NCBI RefSeq assembly: GCF_002847345.1
Contig: NZ_LXFV01000022.1
Span: 38,947 to 102,946 of the forward strand
Length of the DNA stretch: 64,000 nt
Direction: 5' to 3'
Source of the DNA: Pectobacterium peruviense
Lineage (GTDB): Bacteria > Pseudomonadota > Gammaproteobacteria > Enterobacterales > Enterobacteriaceae
The position numbers and the translations under genes were made by a program. Under the pieces are notes generated by a model. The model was not told the DNA's origin and ran no database searches. It saw nothing but the letters and a program-made list of their open reading frames with translations. Positions 37,089 to 46,104 of this stretch are shown in pieces (position 1 is the stretch's first letter; each line of letters starts with the position of its first letter).

Positions 37089-37418
37089 TCTCTATTTTTT
37101 GCTTTTGGCAGAATAAATAACTCTATCACCTTAGGAAACTATTTCCGTGTTAAGAAATAAATATTAGATAGTTTAGCAATCATTGATTTTTTAATGAAAA
37201 TTATTAGTTTTTTATACTATCAAAAAACACAAAAGAAGTGACATACGCTAAATAATTAAAATTAGCGGAGTTTCATAACAAAAATTACAGAGTGAAGCAG
37301 TGGAATGATCTTTTAAACGACATTTTTAGGTTAAAAAATAGCAGTCATCCGGCAGGGTAACCTTCCAGGTGATACCTGGCGGCCAAAGCACAACGAAAAG
37401 GAAAATGAGGAGTAAGGT
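37089..37418. other. AT-rich intergenic DNA
   Basis: No gene is seen. The stretch is very low in GC with several A/T runs, the kind of sequence that H-NS binds. Near 37360-37376 a small stem-loop CCAGGT-GAT-ACCTGG lies in the leader of the short ORF that follows. Confidence 0.5.
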
Positions 37419-37472
37419 ATGAAACCATCAAAACATCTCGTGAAGCGGGTCATCAGCAATAGCGTGAAATAA
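37419..37472 (+). CDS. 17-codon small ORF with strong ribosome site
   Basis: MKPSKHLVKRVISNSVK, a basic 17-residue peptide, is opened by an ATG with GAGGAG exactly 6 nt upstream, the best start signal in the surrounding 1 kb. A stem-loop precedes it and a hairpin follows the stop directly, so it has the layout of a complete short transcription unit: either a small protein or a leader peptide. I cannot match it to a known family. The next gene downstream is on the other strand, which speaks against a simple attenuator leader. Confidence 0.45.
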   Translation: MKPSKHLVKRVISNSVK

Positions 37473-37500
37473 GGGTGCCCTAATAGGACGCCCTTCTTTG
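37471..37500. terminator. Hairpin after the 17-codon ORF
   Basis: AAGGGTGCCC pairs with GGACGCCCTT (one G-U, one mismatch) around TAATA and is followed by CTTTG, a poor T tail. It may end the small transcript and, from the other side, the efflux operon. Confidence 0.45.
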
Positions 37501-37601
37501 TATGACTTCAGATTATCGTTGGAGAACGAGATCGGCGCTTTCAACTGCCAGGCTCGTATGATAATTCAGCAGCACGCGATTTAACGGGTTAAAGAATATG
37601 C

Positions 37602-39014
37602 TTAACGCGCTTGCCGATTTTCTTCATTCCAGCCACCGCCCAGCACGCGGTAGAGTGTAGATAACGCCATTTGATGCTGTGTTCGGATATCAATAAGTTG
37701 AATCTGACTACTCAATGCCCGGCGTTGTGCATCAAGATAGCGCAAGTGGCCATCCACACCACTGGCATATCTTGCCTCAGCCAGCCGCAACGACTCAAGA
37801 TTGGTCTTCGTCAGGCTTTCCTGTGCCAACGCCTCCCGCCGTAAAGTATCCGTTGCATCCAATGCGTCAGATACTTCACGAAATGCCGTCTGAATGGTTT
37901 TTTCATAATCTGCCACAGCAATATCTTTCCGCAGATTTGCGACATCCAGATTAGCCATATTGCTTCCGCCGGAAAATAACGGCAGCGTTATCTGTGGGGA
38001 AAATGACCAAGCCTGCTGTCCACCACTGAAAAGATCGGATAACTCAGTACTGGCACTGCCGTACATGGCTGTTAAAGAGATGCGAGGAAAAAAGGCTGCC
38101 CGCGCAGCGCCAATACTGGCGTTTCTTGATTTCAGCCGATGTTCTGCTGCTTCAATATCGGGCCGGGACGCCAACAGCTGAGAGGGTGTACCCGGTGCAA
38201 TATTTTGCAGAATCGCGTCTTCAGCGACAGACTTCTGAGGCAGATAACGGTCAATATCGTTAGTGCCAACCAGCAAACGCAGCGCGTTCTCTGATTGTCT
38301 TAACTGACGGGTGACCTGCTCCCTTTCCGCCCGCGCTTGCTCCACAAGCCCCAGCGCTTCCTGATAATCAAGAGCGGATACTACGCCTACAACACGTCTT
38401 TCTGAAATGAGCCTCAGGGAGTCCTGCCGCGACTGTAATGTGCTGTTTGTCAGCTCGTAACGCTGCACCGCACCATTGCGAGTGAGATAAGCCTGCACGA
38501 CCTCCGCTATCAGCGTAATTCTCGCACCACGGGCATTGGTCTCTGTTGCCAGATACTCTTCCATCGCAGCATCAGAGAGGCTTTTAATTCTCCCGAACAG
38601 ATCGAGTTCAAAAGCTGCCAGACCGATCCCTGAGCGCCACTCGTTCTGAATAGCCGCTTGGCCGGTTGGGGATATATCGCCAGGAACACGCTGGCGTGAA
38701 CCCGATCCTTGAGCCTCAATACCCGGTAATCGATCGGCACGTTGGATGCGATATTGCGCCCGAGCAACATCCACATTTAACAGGGTTTGCCTTAAATCCC
38801 GGTTATTGGCGAGCGCTATATCGACCAAATGTCGTAACCGTTCATCCTGAATAAATATCTTCCAGTCGGTTGTGGCAGATGAGTGCTGAGTAGCCCGATC
38901 ACTTTTCCATTGTTCCGTTATCGGTGACGGTGGCGTGGTATAGCTGGGTGCCATGGAGCACCCCGCAAACAGAAGCGTAGCCGCAATCAGACTGAGTTTA
39001 TGAGGCGTTATCAT
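37602..39014 (-). CDS. Outer-membrane efflux lipoprotein (NodT/OprM type)
   Basis: A 470-residue outer-membrane factor. Lipobox LFAGC places the acylated Cys at 19. Two TolC-type repeats are visible, with long helices (RDLRQTLLNVDVARAQYRIQRADRLPGI; IDIRTQHQMALSTLYRVLGGGW) and the beta-strand motifs AAFELDLFGRIKSLSDAA and WSFSPQITLPLFSGGSNMANL. It forms the exit duct of a tripartite RND pump. The start overlaps the stop of the pump gene in ATGA, so the three genes are one operon. The substrate range is not readable from sequence. Confidence 0.92.
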   Translation of the reverse strand: MITPHKLSLIAATLLFAGCSMAPSYTTPPSPITEQWKSDRATQHSSATTDWKIFIQDERLRHLVDIALANNRDLRQTLLNVDVARAQYRIQRADRLPGIEAQGSGSRQRVPGDISPTGQAAIQNEWRSGIGLAAFELDLFGRIKSLSDAAMEEYLATETNARGARITLIAEVVQAYLTRNGAVQRYELTNSTLQSRQDSLRLISERRVVGVVSALDYQEALGLVEQARAEREQVTRQLRQSENALRLLVGTNDIDRYLPQKSVAEDAILQNIAPGTPSQLLASRPDIEAAEHRLKSRNASIGAARAAFFPRISLTAMYGSASTELSDLFSGGQQAWSFSPQITLPLFSGGSNMANLDVANLRKDIAVADYEKTIQTAFREVSDALDATDTLRREALAQESLTKTNLESLRLAEARYASGVDGHLRYLDAQRRALSSQIQLIDIRTQHQMALSTLYRVLGGGWNEENRQAR

Positions 39015-42000
39015 TTTCCCACCTCTTGGGTATCTGTCTGGCTATCAGACGGCATCTTTTCTTTGCTTTTATTCATCAAAGACATGACCCAGACATAGAA
39101 GACTGGTACAAACAGCACACCCAGTAAGGTCGCGCTCAACATCCCTCCCATGACACCCGTACCGATAGCACGCTGGCTAAGTGCGCCCGCTCCAGTTGCA
39201 ATAGCAAGCGGTACCACGCCAAGAATGAAGGCAAGCGAGGTCATCACGATGGGACGAAAACGCAAGCGTGCGGCTTCAATAGCGGACTGCCTGAAAGATT
39301 TCCCTTCTGCGTGGAGATCCTTTGCAAACTCGATGATAAGAATTGCGTTTTTCGCCGCCAGCCCAATGATCGTGATCAGACCTACCTTGAAATACACGTC
39401 ATTAGACATCCCCGCAGCCATTACGGCCGCAACAGCCCCCAACGCGCCGATAGGAACAATCAGCAGTACCGAGAACGGGATCTTCCAGCTTTCGTACAAA
39501 GCAACCAGAACCAGAAAGACCACGACGAGTGCCAGGGCTAATAGCATCGGAGCCTGAGAACCGGCGGCTTTTTCCTGATAGGACAAGCCGGTCCACTCAT
39601 ACCCAATGCCCGGCGGTAATTGCGCCACCAAGCGCTCAATCTCTTTCATCCCTTCACCCGAACTCATGCCGGGCACCACGTCACCAGAAAGTTTGAGGCT
39701 CGGATAACCGTTATAGCGGACAACTTGCACAGGGCCATGCTTCCACGCAATGTCGCTAAACGCTTCCAGAGGAACCAATTCCCCATTGCGGTTGAGAATA
39801 TTCAGTTTACGCAGCGTTTCCGGCGTAGCGCGGTTTTCAGGCGCGGCTTGGACAATAACGCGCTGCATACGCCCCTGATTTGGGAACTCATTGACTAAAG
39901 CCGAACCGTAGGCGGTCGAGATGGCATTATTAATGGCATCAAAAGGAACCCCCATTGCTTCGGCTTTCTCACGATCGATACGAAGGTCAAGCTGTGGTGC
40001 ATCAGCCAATCCTTCCACCATGATGTAAGCAAAAGTCGGGGACTCATACACCATACCCATTAGCTGTTGGCTTGCGGCAAGCAGCGCATCACGACCCAGT
40101 CCGGCACGATCCTGAAGGCGTAACGCAAAGCCACTTGAGTTCCCCATGCCTTCAACCGAAGGCGGAACGATAGAAAATAGCGTGCCGTCTTTTATGCTCT
40201 GGAAAACGCCGCTGGATTGATCTGCTTCATTTTGCACAGATTCCTCACTGGAGCGTTCCGACCAGTCTTTGAGCATGACAAACCCCATGCCAGCATTCTG
40301 CCCCGTACCGGAAAAGCTGAATCCTTGGAGTGTCAGCACATCGGCAACCGCAGGACGTTCAAGAAAGTAGTTTTCCATTTCCTTGGTTGATGTCATCAGC
40401 CGCTGATATGTCGCCCCCGGGGGAAGCTGAATATCCGTCATGACATAGCCCTGATCTTCTGACGGAAGAAACGCCGATGGCAGCCGGGTATAGGCCACCG
40501 CAAGCACACCAAGAATGGCGACATACACCAGCATCACTCTGCCTGTGCGTGACAGCAATGTAGATGTGGTAGAAGAGTAACGTTCCGTCAGGCTGCTGAA
40601 TTTACGGTTGAACCAGCCGAATAGCCCTCTCTTCTCAGCATGGTGGCCTTTAGCGATAGGCTTAATCAAAGTGGCGCAAAGCGCAGGCGTCAGCGTAAGG
40701 GCAAGAAAACCAGAGAAAAGAATCGAAATTGCCAGAGAAACAGAGAACTGACGATATATCACCCCAACAGAACCACTCATGAATGCAAGTGGCAGGAACA
40801 CCGCAGCGAGCACGAGGGTAATCCCCACGATTGCCCCACTGATTTGGGACATCGCTTTGATCGTCGCCTCTTTAGGCGGCAGACCTTCTTCAGCCATGAT
40901 GCGTTCGACATTTTCCACGACCACAATGGCATCATCCACCAGAATACCGATGGCCAAAACCATACCAAACATGGTCATCATGTTGACGGAGAACCCTAAC
41001 GGCAACATCACCGCCAGCGTGCCAAGCAAACAGATAGGAACAACAATCGTCGGGATAAGGGTGTAGCGAATATTTTGCAGAAACAGCAGCATGACTAGAA
41101 AGACGAGCACGACGGCTTCAAGCAGCGTCATCAGGACTTTCTTAATGGCCACTTCAACAAATTTCGATGTGTCATGAGGAACGCTATAACTGATATTCTC
41201 TGGGAAGTTCATCGATAATTCAGCCAGTCGAGATTTGACGGCTTTTGCTGTCTCAAGTGCATTGGCCCCAGGAGAAAGTTGCACACCGATCCCTACCGCT
41301 GGCTCACCATTGAGCCGTGATGATAAACGATAATCTTGCCGCCCCATTTCTACTCGACCAACATCACTCAAACGGACAGTCGATCCGTCGGCATCGGCCT
41401 TAAGCACAATACGAGAAAATTCCTCAATAGAGGACAGTTGCCCCTGAACCAGTATGTTTGCAGAGATTTCTTGATCAGGCGGGCTGGGCTGCTCTCCCAG
41501 GCTCCCACCGGATACCTGCGCGTTCTGCGCTTTGATGGCATTATCTACATCATTAATGGATAACCCGTAGCTAATCAGCTTCGCTGGATCTATCCATACA
41601 CGCAAAGCACGCTCTGCGGAAAACATTTGCACGCGGCCTACACCTGTGACTCGGCGAATTTCGTTGTTAATGTTTCGCGCCGCATAGTCGGCAAGGTTGA
41701 CCTCATCAGCATTCTTATCTTTGGCTGTCAGAGCAAAGATCATGAGGAAGTTTGTGCTCGCCTGCTCGACCTGTAGCCCTTGTTGGGTTACCGAGGCAGG
41801 AAGACGGGATTCGACTTTTTTAATACGGTTCTGTACGTCAACCTGAGCGAGATCGGGGTTGGTGCCCGGCTGAAAGGTAATGGTTATTTCTGCTAAGCCA
41901 GCACTGTTGCTCTGAGATTCATAATAGAGCAGCCCTTTTGCGCCATTAAGCTCTTCCTCTATCAGGCTTGTGACACCGCTATTGATGACTTCAGCGGACG

Positions 42001-42154
42001 CACCGGGATAAGTTGCCGTCACCACAATTTGTGGCGGAGCAACAGCGGGGTACTGCGAAACAGGCAACGACGAAATGGCAAGCAGCCCTGCCATCGCGAT
42101 GAAGATAGCCACAACCCAGGCAAAGTTGGGTCTGTGAATAAAAAAATTAGGCAT
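39011..42154 (-). CDS. RND multidrug efflux transporter (HAE1, AcrB/MexB type)
   Basis: A 1047-residue inner-membrane pump. It begins MPNFFIHRPNFAWVVAIFIAMAGLLAI with helix TM1, has the two large periplasmic loops, and the HAE1 motif GMVLAIGILVDDAIVVVENVERIM in TM4 with the proton-relay Asp pair (VDDAIV). The second half ends with the FVPVFYVWVM segment of TM12. Length and motifs match AcrB and MexB. It takes up hydrophobic drugs from the periplasm and membrane in exchange for protons. It lies between the fusion-protein and outer-membrane genes, an arrangement separate from the house-keeping acrAB. Confidence 0.93.
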   Translation of the reverse strand: MPNFFIHRPNFAWVVAIFIAMAGLLAISSLPVSQYPAVAPPQIVVTATYPGASAEVINSGVTSLIEEELNGAKGLLYYESQSNSAGLAEITITFQPGTNPDLAQVDVQNRIKKVESRLPASVTQQGLQVEQASTNFLMIFALTAKDKNADEVNLADYAARNINNEIRRVTGVGRVQMFSAERALRVWIDPAKLISYGLSINDVDNAIKAQNAQVSGGSLGEQPSPPDQEISANILVQGQLSSIEEFSRIVLKADADGSTVRLSDVGRVEMGRQDYRLSSRLNGEPAVGIGVQLSPGANALETAKAVKSRLAELSMNFPENISYSVPHDTSKFVEVAIKKVLMTLLEAVVLVFLVMLLFLQNIRYTLIPTIVVPICLLGTLAVMLPLGFSVNMMTMFGMVLAIGILVDDAIVVVENVERIMAEEGLPPKEATIKAMSQISGAIVGITLVLAAVFLPLAFMSGSVGVIYRQFSVSLAISILFSGFLALTLTPALCATLIKPIAKGHHAEKRGLFGWFNRKFSSLTERYSSTTSTLLSRTGRVMLVYVAILGVLAVAYTRLPSAFLPSEDQGYVMTDIQLPPGATYQRLMTSTKEMENYFLERPAVADVLTLQGFSFSGTGQNAGMGFVMLKDWSERSSEESVQNEADQSSGVFQSIKDGTLFSIVPPSVEGMGNSSGFALRLQDRAGLGRDALLAASQQLMGMVYESPTFAYIMVEGLADAPQLDLRIDREKAEAMGVPFDAINNAISTAYGSALVNEFPNQGRMQRVIVQAAPENRATPETLRKLNILNRNGELVPLEAFSDIAWKHGPVQVVRYNGYPSLKLSGDVVPGMSSGEGMKEIERLVAQLPPGIGYEWTGLSYQEKAAGSQAPMLLALALVVVFLVLVALYESWKIPFSVLLIVPIGALGAVAAVMAAGMSNDVYFKVGLITIIGLAAKNAILIIEFAKDLHAEGKSFRQSAIEAARLRFRPIVMTSLAFILGVVPLAIATGAGALSQRAIGTGVMGGMLSATLLGVLFVPVFYVWVMSLMNKSKEKMPSDSQTDTQEVGK

Positions 42155-42236
42155 GATTTATTCCGGCACGTATGATTTTTGCGGATTAAAAAAACACTGA
42201 TGGTGCAAATCGAACGAGATAACGCCCCCGTCAGTG

Positions 42237-43409
42237 CTAAGAAGAGGCATTGCCATCCTGTTGTTTTGGCGTTTGTACTTCCTGTTGAGCCGTATCAGCA
42301 GTTTTTACAGACATTCCTGGCTGAATTTTATCTACGCCATTGATAATGACCTTATCCCCAGCGCTCAATCCTTCCGTTATCTGCCAGTCCTTGCCTTGCA
42401 TCACACCAGTAGTCACGTGTTTCTCAACAGCCATACCTTCAGCATTGATGACAAAAACCTTTGCAGTTCCATCCGTTCCACGGATTATTGCCCGCTGTGG
42501 AATGAAAATAGCCTTCTGATCCACACCCAGTTCCGTACTCACTCTCACATACATACCAGGCAGGAGCCGGTTATCCGGATTGGGGAATTCTCCACGCAGC
42601 ATGATTTCGCCAGTGTTTCTGTTGACCGAAATGTCGGTGAACAGCAATTTACCCGTTGCGGTATAACCCGTTCCTTCGACATGAATGCTCACCTTCGGCG
42701 CTGAATCCTTATTCGCTGAAAGCTGCCCCTTTTCCATTGCCTCACGCAATTGCAGGGCGGTATTCGCAGGCTGATTGAAATCGGCATAAACCGGATCGAT
42801 TTGCTGTATCAAAGCCATTGGCGTGGTTTCTCCCTGCCCCACCAGACTTCCTTCACTCACCAGACTTTTACCTACCCTGCCGGAGATCGGTGCCCTGACA
42901 GTGGCATAGCTGAGATCCAGTTCAGCAGTTTTGACGTCCGCACGAGCGGACAAACGATTGGCCTTCGCTGTTTGTAGGGCAGTATCCGCATCATCGTATT
43001 CTTGGCGGCTGACAGCATCGATTTTCACAAGCGGGGTATAGCGACGAACAAGGGATTCGGCCTGTTTTACCTGTGACTCCGACCGCACCAGACCCGCCTT
43101 AGCACGGGCAAGGGCTGCTTCAAACGGTTCCTGTGCAATGGTGAAAAGCAGTTCCCCCTCCTTCACCGCGGCACCTTCAGTGAAGTGCCTTTTCTGAACA
43201 ATCCCTGCTACGCGCGCCCTAACCTGTGCGACACGGACAGGCTCGATTCGTCCTGGCAAGTCTGCCGTCATGGTTTTCATCTGCGGGATGACGGTCTGAG
43301 CTTCAACCTCTACCGATTGCGGCGACTGCTGTTCAGACGCAGTCGTTTCATCACCACAACCTGCCAATAACAAACTCAAGGCAAGCGCACTCATTTTTAA
43401 CCTAGCCAT
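42237..43409 (-). CDS. RND efflux membrane-fusion lipoprotein (AcrA/MexA type)
   Basis: A 390-residue periplasmic adaptor. Lipobox LLLAGC places the acylated Cys at 18. Then follow the lipoyl halves (DLPGRIEPVRVAQVRARVAGIVQKRHF; LSYATVRAPISGRVGKSLVSEGSLV), a helical hairpin between them, and the beta-barrel and proximal domains (VDQKAIFIPQRAII; MSVKTADTAQQ). It bridges the pump and the outer-membrane duct. The gene begins the operon; AGGGGG lies before the ATG. A promoter with TTGACT and TATTAT and a palindrome lie 50-90 bp upstream. Confidence 0.92.
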   Translation of the reverse strand: MARLKMSALALSLLLAGCGDETTASEQQSPQSVEVEAQTVIPQMKTMTADLPGRIEPVRVAQVRARVAGIVQKRHFTEGAAVKEGELLFTIAQEPFEAALARAKAGLVRSESQVKQAESLVRRYTPLVKIDAVSRQEYDDADTALQTAKANRLSARADVKTAELDLSYATVRAPISGRVGKSLVSEGSLVGQGETTPMALIQQIDPVYADFNQPANTALQLREAMEKGQLSANKDSAPKVSIHVEGTGYTATGKLLFTDISVNRNTGEIMLRGEFPNPDNRLLPGMYVRVSTELGVDQKAIFIPQRAIIRGTDGTAKVFVINAEGMAVEKHVTTGVMQGKDWQITEGLSAGDKVIINGVDKIQPGMSVKTADTAQQEVQTPKQQDGNASS

Positions 43410-43457
43410 ACAACCCCCTGGGCCACACTGGAATTTTTGCTTAAATTTGCGACGCAG

Positions 43458-43496
43458 ATAATACTTTCAAGCCCCAAATGAGTCAATATTGATTCA
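43458..43496 (-). promoter_or_regulatory. Efflux promoter overlapped by a palindromic operator
   Basis: On the minus strand, -35 TTGACT (43481-43486) and -10 TATTAT (43458-43463) are 17 bp apart. The 18-bp near-palindrome TGAGTCAATATTGATTCA (43479-43496, one mismatched pair) covers the -35 box. It is the natural binding site for the divergently encoded TetR-type regulator, which would block both promoters. Confidence 0.68.
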
Positions 43497-43598
43497 AAAG
43501 AAACAAAATAAACTCTAATGAGGTGTTTTTTTTTCATTGCGGGTATGGAAAGATAAGCAGGCACCCTGACGGGGCTGACAACAAGAAAAGGAAAGAGG

Positions 43599-44171
43599 AT
43601 GTCTGAAAATATCAGTGACAAGCTGGCTGGAGCTCTAGCTCTTGCAATCGCCCGCAATCCCAGAGCAAATCTACAACAAATAGCCAAGAAAGCGGGGATT
43701 AGCAAAGCCACTCTGTACCGCATCGCACCGACCAGAGAGGAAGTCATTGTACTCTTGCTTGAACGCGCCACCCGTCACCTTGAACAGGCTCTTTCCAGTG
43801 CGGAACTCGCAAAGCCACCTTATCCTGATGCATTGATTCGGCTCACGCAGAACGTCATTGCTGGACGTGATTTTTACATGTTTTGGAATGCGGCTCAGTG
43901 GGTGCGGATGGTTGATGACAGAAAAGATGCCGTGGATGAAGCCATTCCTTCCTTTTATGGTGAAGCACTAGAAGAATTTTTCAGGCGAGGTCAAAAGGAA
44001 GGTGTGTTCCGCGTTGACATGCCAGCTCGCTGGCTCACCAAAGCTTACGATTTTATGCTTTATGCTGCTGTTGATTCTGCATTACGCGGCGAAATTGCCC
44101 CCATTGATATGGCGGTGCTGGTTAACTCCATGTTTCTTAATGGGGCGAGTTCGGAGACGGAGAAGGGTTGA
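43599..44171 (+). CDS. TetR-family regulator of the RND efflux operon
   Basis: A 190-residue TetR-type regulator. The helix-turn-helix lies at about residues 23-50 (ANLQQIAKKAGISKATLYRIAPTREEVI). The rest is the all-helical ligand-binding domain (FYMFWNAAQWVRMVDDRKDAVDEAI; FYGEALEEFFRRGQKEGVF). GAAAGAGG precedes the ATG. It is divergent from the efflux operon across 190 bp that hold the promoter-palindrome pair, the usual layout for a drug-responsive repressor. The inducing ligand is unknown. Confidence 0.88.
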   Translation: MSENISDKLAGALALAIARNPRANLQQIAKKAGISKATLYRIAPTREEVIVLLLERATRHLEQALSSAELAKPPYPDALIRLTQNVIAGRDFYMFWNAAQWVRMVDDRKDAVDEAIPSFYGEALEEFFRRGQKEGVFRVDMPARWLTKAYDFMLYAAVDSALRGEIAPIDMAVLVNSMFLNGASSETEKG

Positions 44172-44250
44172 TTGAAAAATACCGTTCTCTCGATATGTAA
44201 ACAACATCGGCAAATCACGTTTTTTGCACAGTCTCTAAGCCAATAACATT

Positions 44251-44481
44251 GTTACGCCGCTATTCGGCGACAATTTTTTACAAGGCCTTGAGCGTCCGAT
44301 ACCAATAACCCGATTAACAGAATACTATTCAGGTTTGAATGTGATTCATCCGTTTCGGGAAATCAATGGACGCTCTCAGCATTTATTATTCGAGCATGTG
44401 ATTATCAATTGTGGCTATGGTGTATCTTTCAAAAATATCGATACCAGCAAATATCTGTTGCCGTTGATAAATCGAGTTTAA
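44251..44481 (+). pseudogene. Remnant of a Fic/Doc-family gene
   Basis: An open stretch without a start encodes FGDNFLQGLERP, then TRLTEYYSGLNVIHPFREINGRSQ, then a helical end and a stop. The HPFREINGRSQ motif is a decayed form of the Fic active site HPFxxGNGRxxR: the Gly is Ile and the final Arg is His. Only the last 75 residues remain, preceded by an in-frame stop. Fic proteins transfer AMP onto target proteins. This copy should be inactive. Confidence 0.72.
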
Positions 44482-44549
44482 TTCGCAATAGAGGAGAATC
44501 TCAGCCAATGAGAACTGTCCACTAAACACCAAGCTACCCGCTCCGCAAC

Positions 44550-44864
44550 TTAATTAATATTTTCAGGTATATAAGTCTGAGCAAACTGTAATACTTTTTT
44601 TCCGTCGAATGATGCATATGGCAGGCTATCTATAACAGCAATGAACCGCGATTCACCAACAATATTCCTGAGTTCAGGGAGTTTATATTGAATGTGTGGC
44701 GCAACAAGAAAGCAGTCAAAAGCAGGCGCAATACTGGCAAAATTATCCAGCCCTACAGCACTGATCATAATCTGATAATTCTGAGCATCTGCCGCTTTCT
44801 GCATTTTTTTTGCAAGAACATTGGCCGTATTTCCGAACAAGCAACATATCAGCAACTTTTTCAT
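44550..44864 (-). CDS. Orphan PTS lactose/cellobiose-type IIB component
   Basis: A 104-residue protein from ATG 44864 (GGAGG 8 nt upstream). It begins MKKLLICCLFGNTANVLAKKMQKAA, the pattern of IIB domains of the Lac PTS family whose first Cys after the strand is phosphorylated. Here it reads ICCLFGNTA instead of the usual CxxGMSTS. The rest (MISAVGLDNFASIAPAFDCFLVAPHIQYKLPELRNIVG) is also family-like. No IIA, IIC or sugar hydrolase gene is nearby, so it has lost its system or works with one elsewhere. Confidence 0.72.
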   Translation of the reverse strand: MKKLLICCLFGNTANVLAKKMQKAADAQNYQIMISAVGLDNFASIAPAFDCFLVAPHIQYKLPELRNIVGESRFIAVIDSLPYASFDGKKVLQFAQTYIPENIN

Positions 44865-44965
44865 GAGTATGCCCTCCAGATAACCACTCAAACACTATTC
44901 CTTACAATCCTGTAAAAATGCGCACTGGCTCATGTTTACAGAACAAAGATGACTGGTGGAGGTTA

Positions 44966-45178
44966 ATGCTGGACTTTGACGTAACCGATATAGCAGGAAC
45001 TATTCTCTGGTTAGCATCCGAAGTTGGAGCGTTTATAACTGGCGCGGCTTTCCAAAGCATCATGTGGGAAACCAGCGTTCCTCTCCATCAACGCCACGGG
45101 AACGATGTGGCTTCGTTTGGCAACTCTCCGGATGATCTGGATTGCTACTATCTGATTCGTGCGTTTGATATGCCCTGA
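44966..45178 (+). pseudogene. Possible short-chain dehydrogenase remnant
   Basis: The codons VTDIAGTILWLASEVGAFITGAAF (44981-45052) look like the C-terminal motif of short-chain dehydrogenases, 'DIAxxVxFLASxxxxFITGxxxxVDGG'. The frame then runs into unrelated sequence. Only this piece is left and no catalytic YxxxK is present. Confidence 0.4.
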
Positions 45179-45198
45179 AAATATAACTGCCTGAGCTA

Positions 45199-45744
45199 TC
45201 AACGCACAAGTTTAATGCCCGACCAGTATCCTGAAGAACCCACTTTCTGCCTTCTCCAGCCAACTTTCTGTAGCTCTCTGGCAACCAGAACATTCATAAA
45301 ACCATGTCCAACACTTAATACATATCCATGTGTTTCTGCCATTTTATTCAACTCACAGGAAGCGAGCTTCGCTCTTATCTTTACTGAAGAAAAAGTTTCT
45401 ACGACTCCACTACCTCCCGCCATCCAAACAATACGAAATAAAGCAGCCCAAACAAGTGGGGTTAACTTTAGCAGGGGGATATTAAAAACAGGCAATGGTG
45501 CTTCATGCAGTTCATCAATGATGATATCTGGCTCCAATCCAAGAGCAGCTACAGACTCAAGAGCCCGTTGCATTGGACTAGAAACTATAAATTCTCCCTC
45601 ACTAGCAGCGACGGTTGAAGCATCGGGCGAATCCAATATACCAGCCGCATCATACTCCCCTATCCACGAGTACATATCGACCGATCTGATTGCCATCGAA
45701 CTTCTAATATTAGGCTTTCCATGTCGCAGCAAAAATAATTCCAT
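45199..45744 (-). CDS. Histidine phosphatase family protein
   Basis: A 181-residue protein when started at ATG 45744 (AGGAG 10 nt upstream). MELFLLRHGKPN carries the RHG motif whose His is phosphorylated. SSPMQRALESVAAL supplies the second Arg, ELHEAPLPVF the Glu, and VLSVGHGFMNVLVARELQ the second catalytic His. It therefore looks intact and active. The sequence of the C-terminal part (GWRRQKVGSSGYWSGIKLV) is like phosphoglycerate-mutase-type proteins of genomic islands. The substrate is unknown. It lies alone among remnants. Confidence 0.78.
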   Translation of the reverse strand: MELFLLRHGKPNIRSSMAIRSVDMYSWIGEYDAAGILDSPDASTVAASEGEFIVSSPMQRALESVAALGLEPDIIIDELHEAPLPVFNIPLLKLTPLVWAALFRIVWMAGGSGVVETFSSVKIRAKLASCELNKMAETHGYVLSVGHGFMNVLVARELQKVGWRRQKVGSSGYWSGIKLVR

Positions 45745-45837
45745 GAGGCAGATTCTCCTGTTAAAACAGAAACACCTATTTACCATAACATTAATTTTTA
45801 ATTGTCCAACGACCTTAGTATCCACTGCGCCACTTAC

Positions 45838-46104
45838 TGCAAAAGAGCACTCGTTAATGGAGCGCTAAAGCGAGCAGGCATTAGCAATTTCCGATTCCAT
45901 AGCTTGAGGCACACGTGGGAGTTGGCTGGTGTTTCTCTTCTGGCACTGAAGGAGTTGGGTGGATGGGAAACGCTGGAAATGGTTCAGAGATATGCGCATT
46001 TATCATCCGGACACCTGAGTGAGCACGCAAGTAAAATTTACGTGATTTTAGAGCGCAATGGCACAAATATGTCCCACAAAATTACGGAAACTAATGGAAC
46101 CTGA
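45838..46104 (+). pseudogene. 3' remnant of a tyrosine integrase
   Basis: The frame carries [10 protein letters not shown], then [34 protein letters not shown], the C-terminal catalytic part of phage/island integrases with R-x-x-H (LRHTW), the later His of ELGGW-type box and the Tyr nucleophile (QRYAHL). About eight residues are missing between HTW and LAGVSLL, and everything before is gone. It lies 19 bp from the 3' end of thrW, the usual place of an integrase that used this tRNA as attachment site. Confidence 0.8.
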
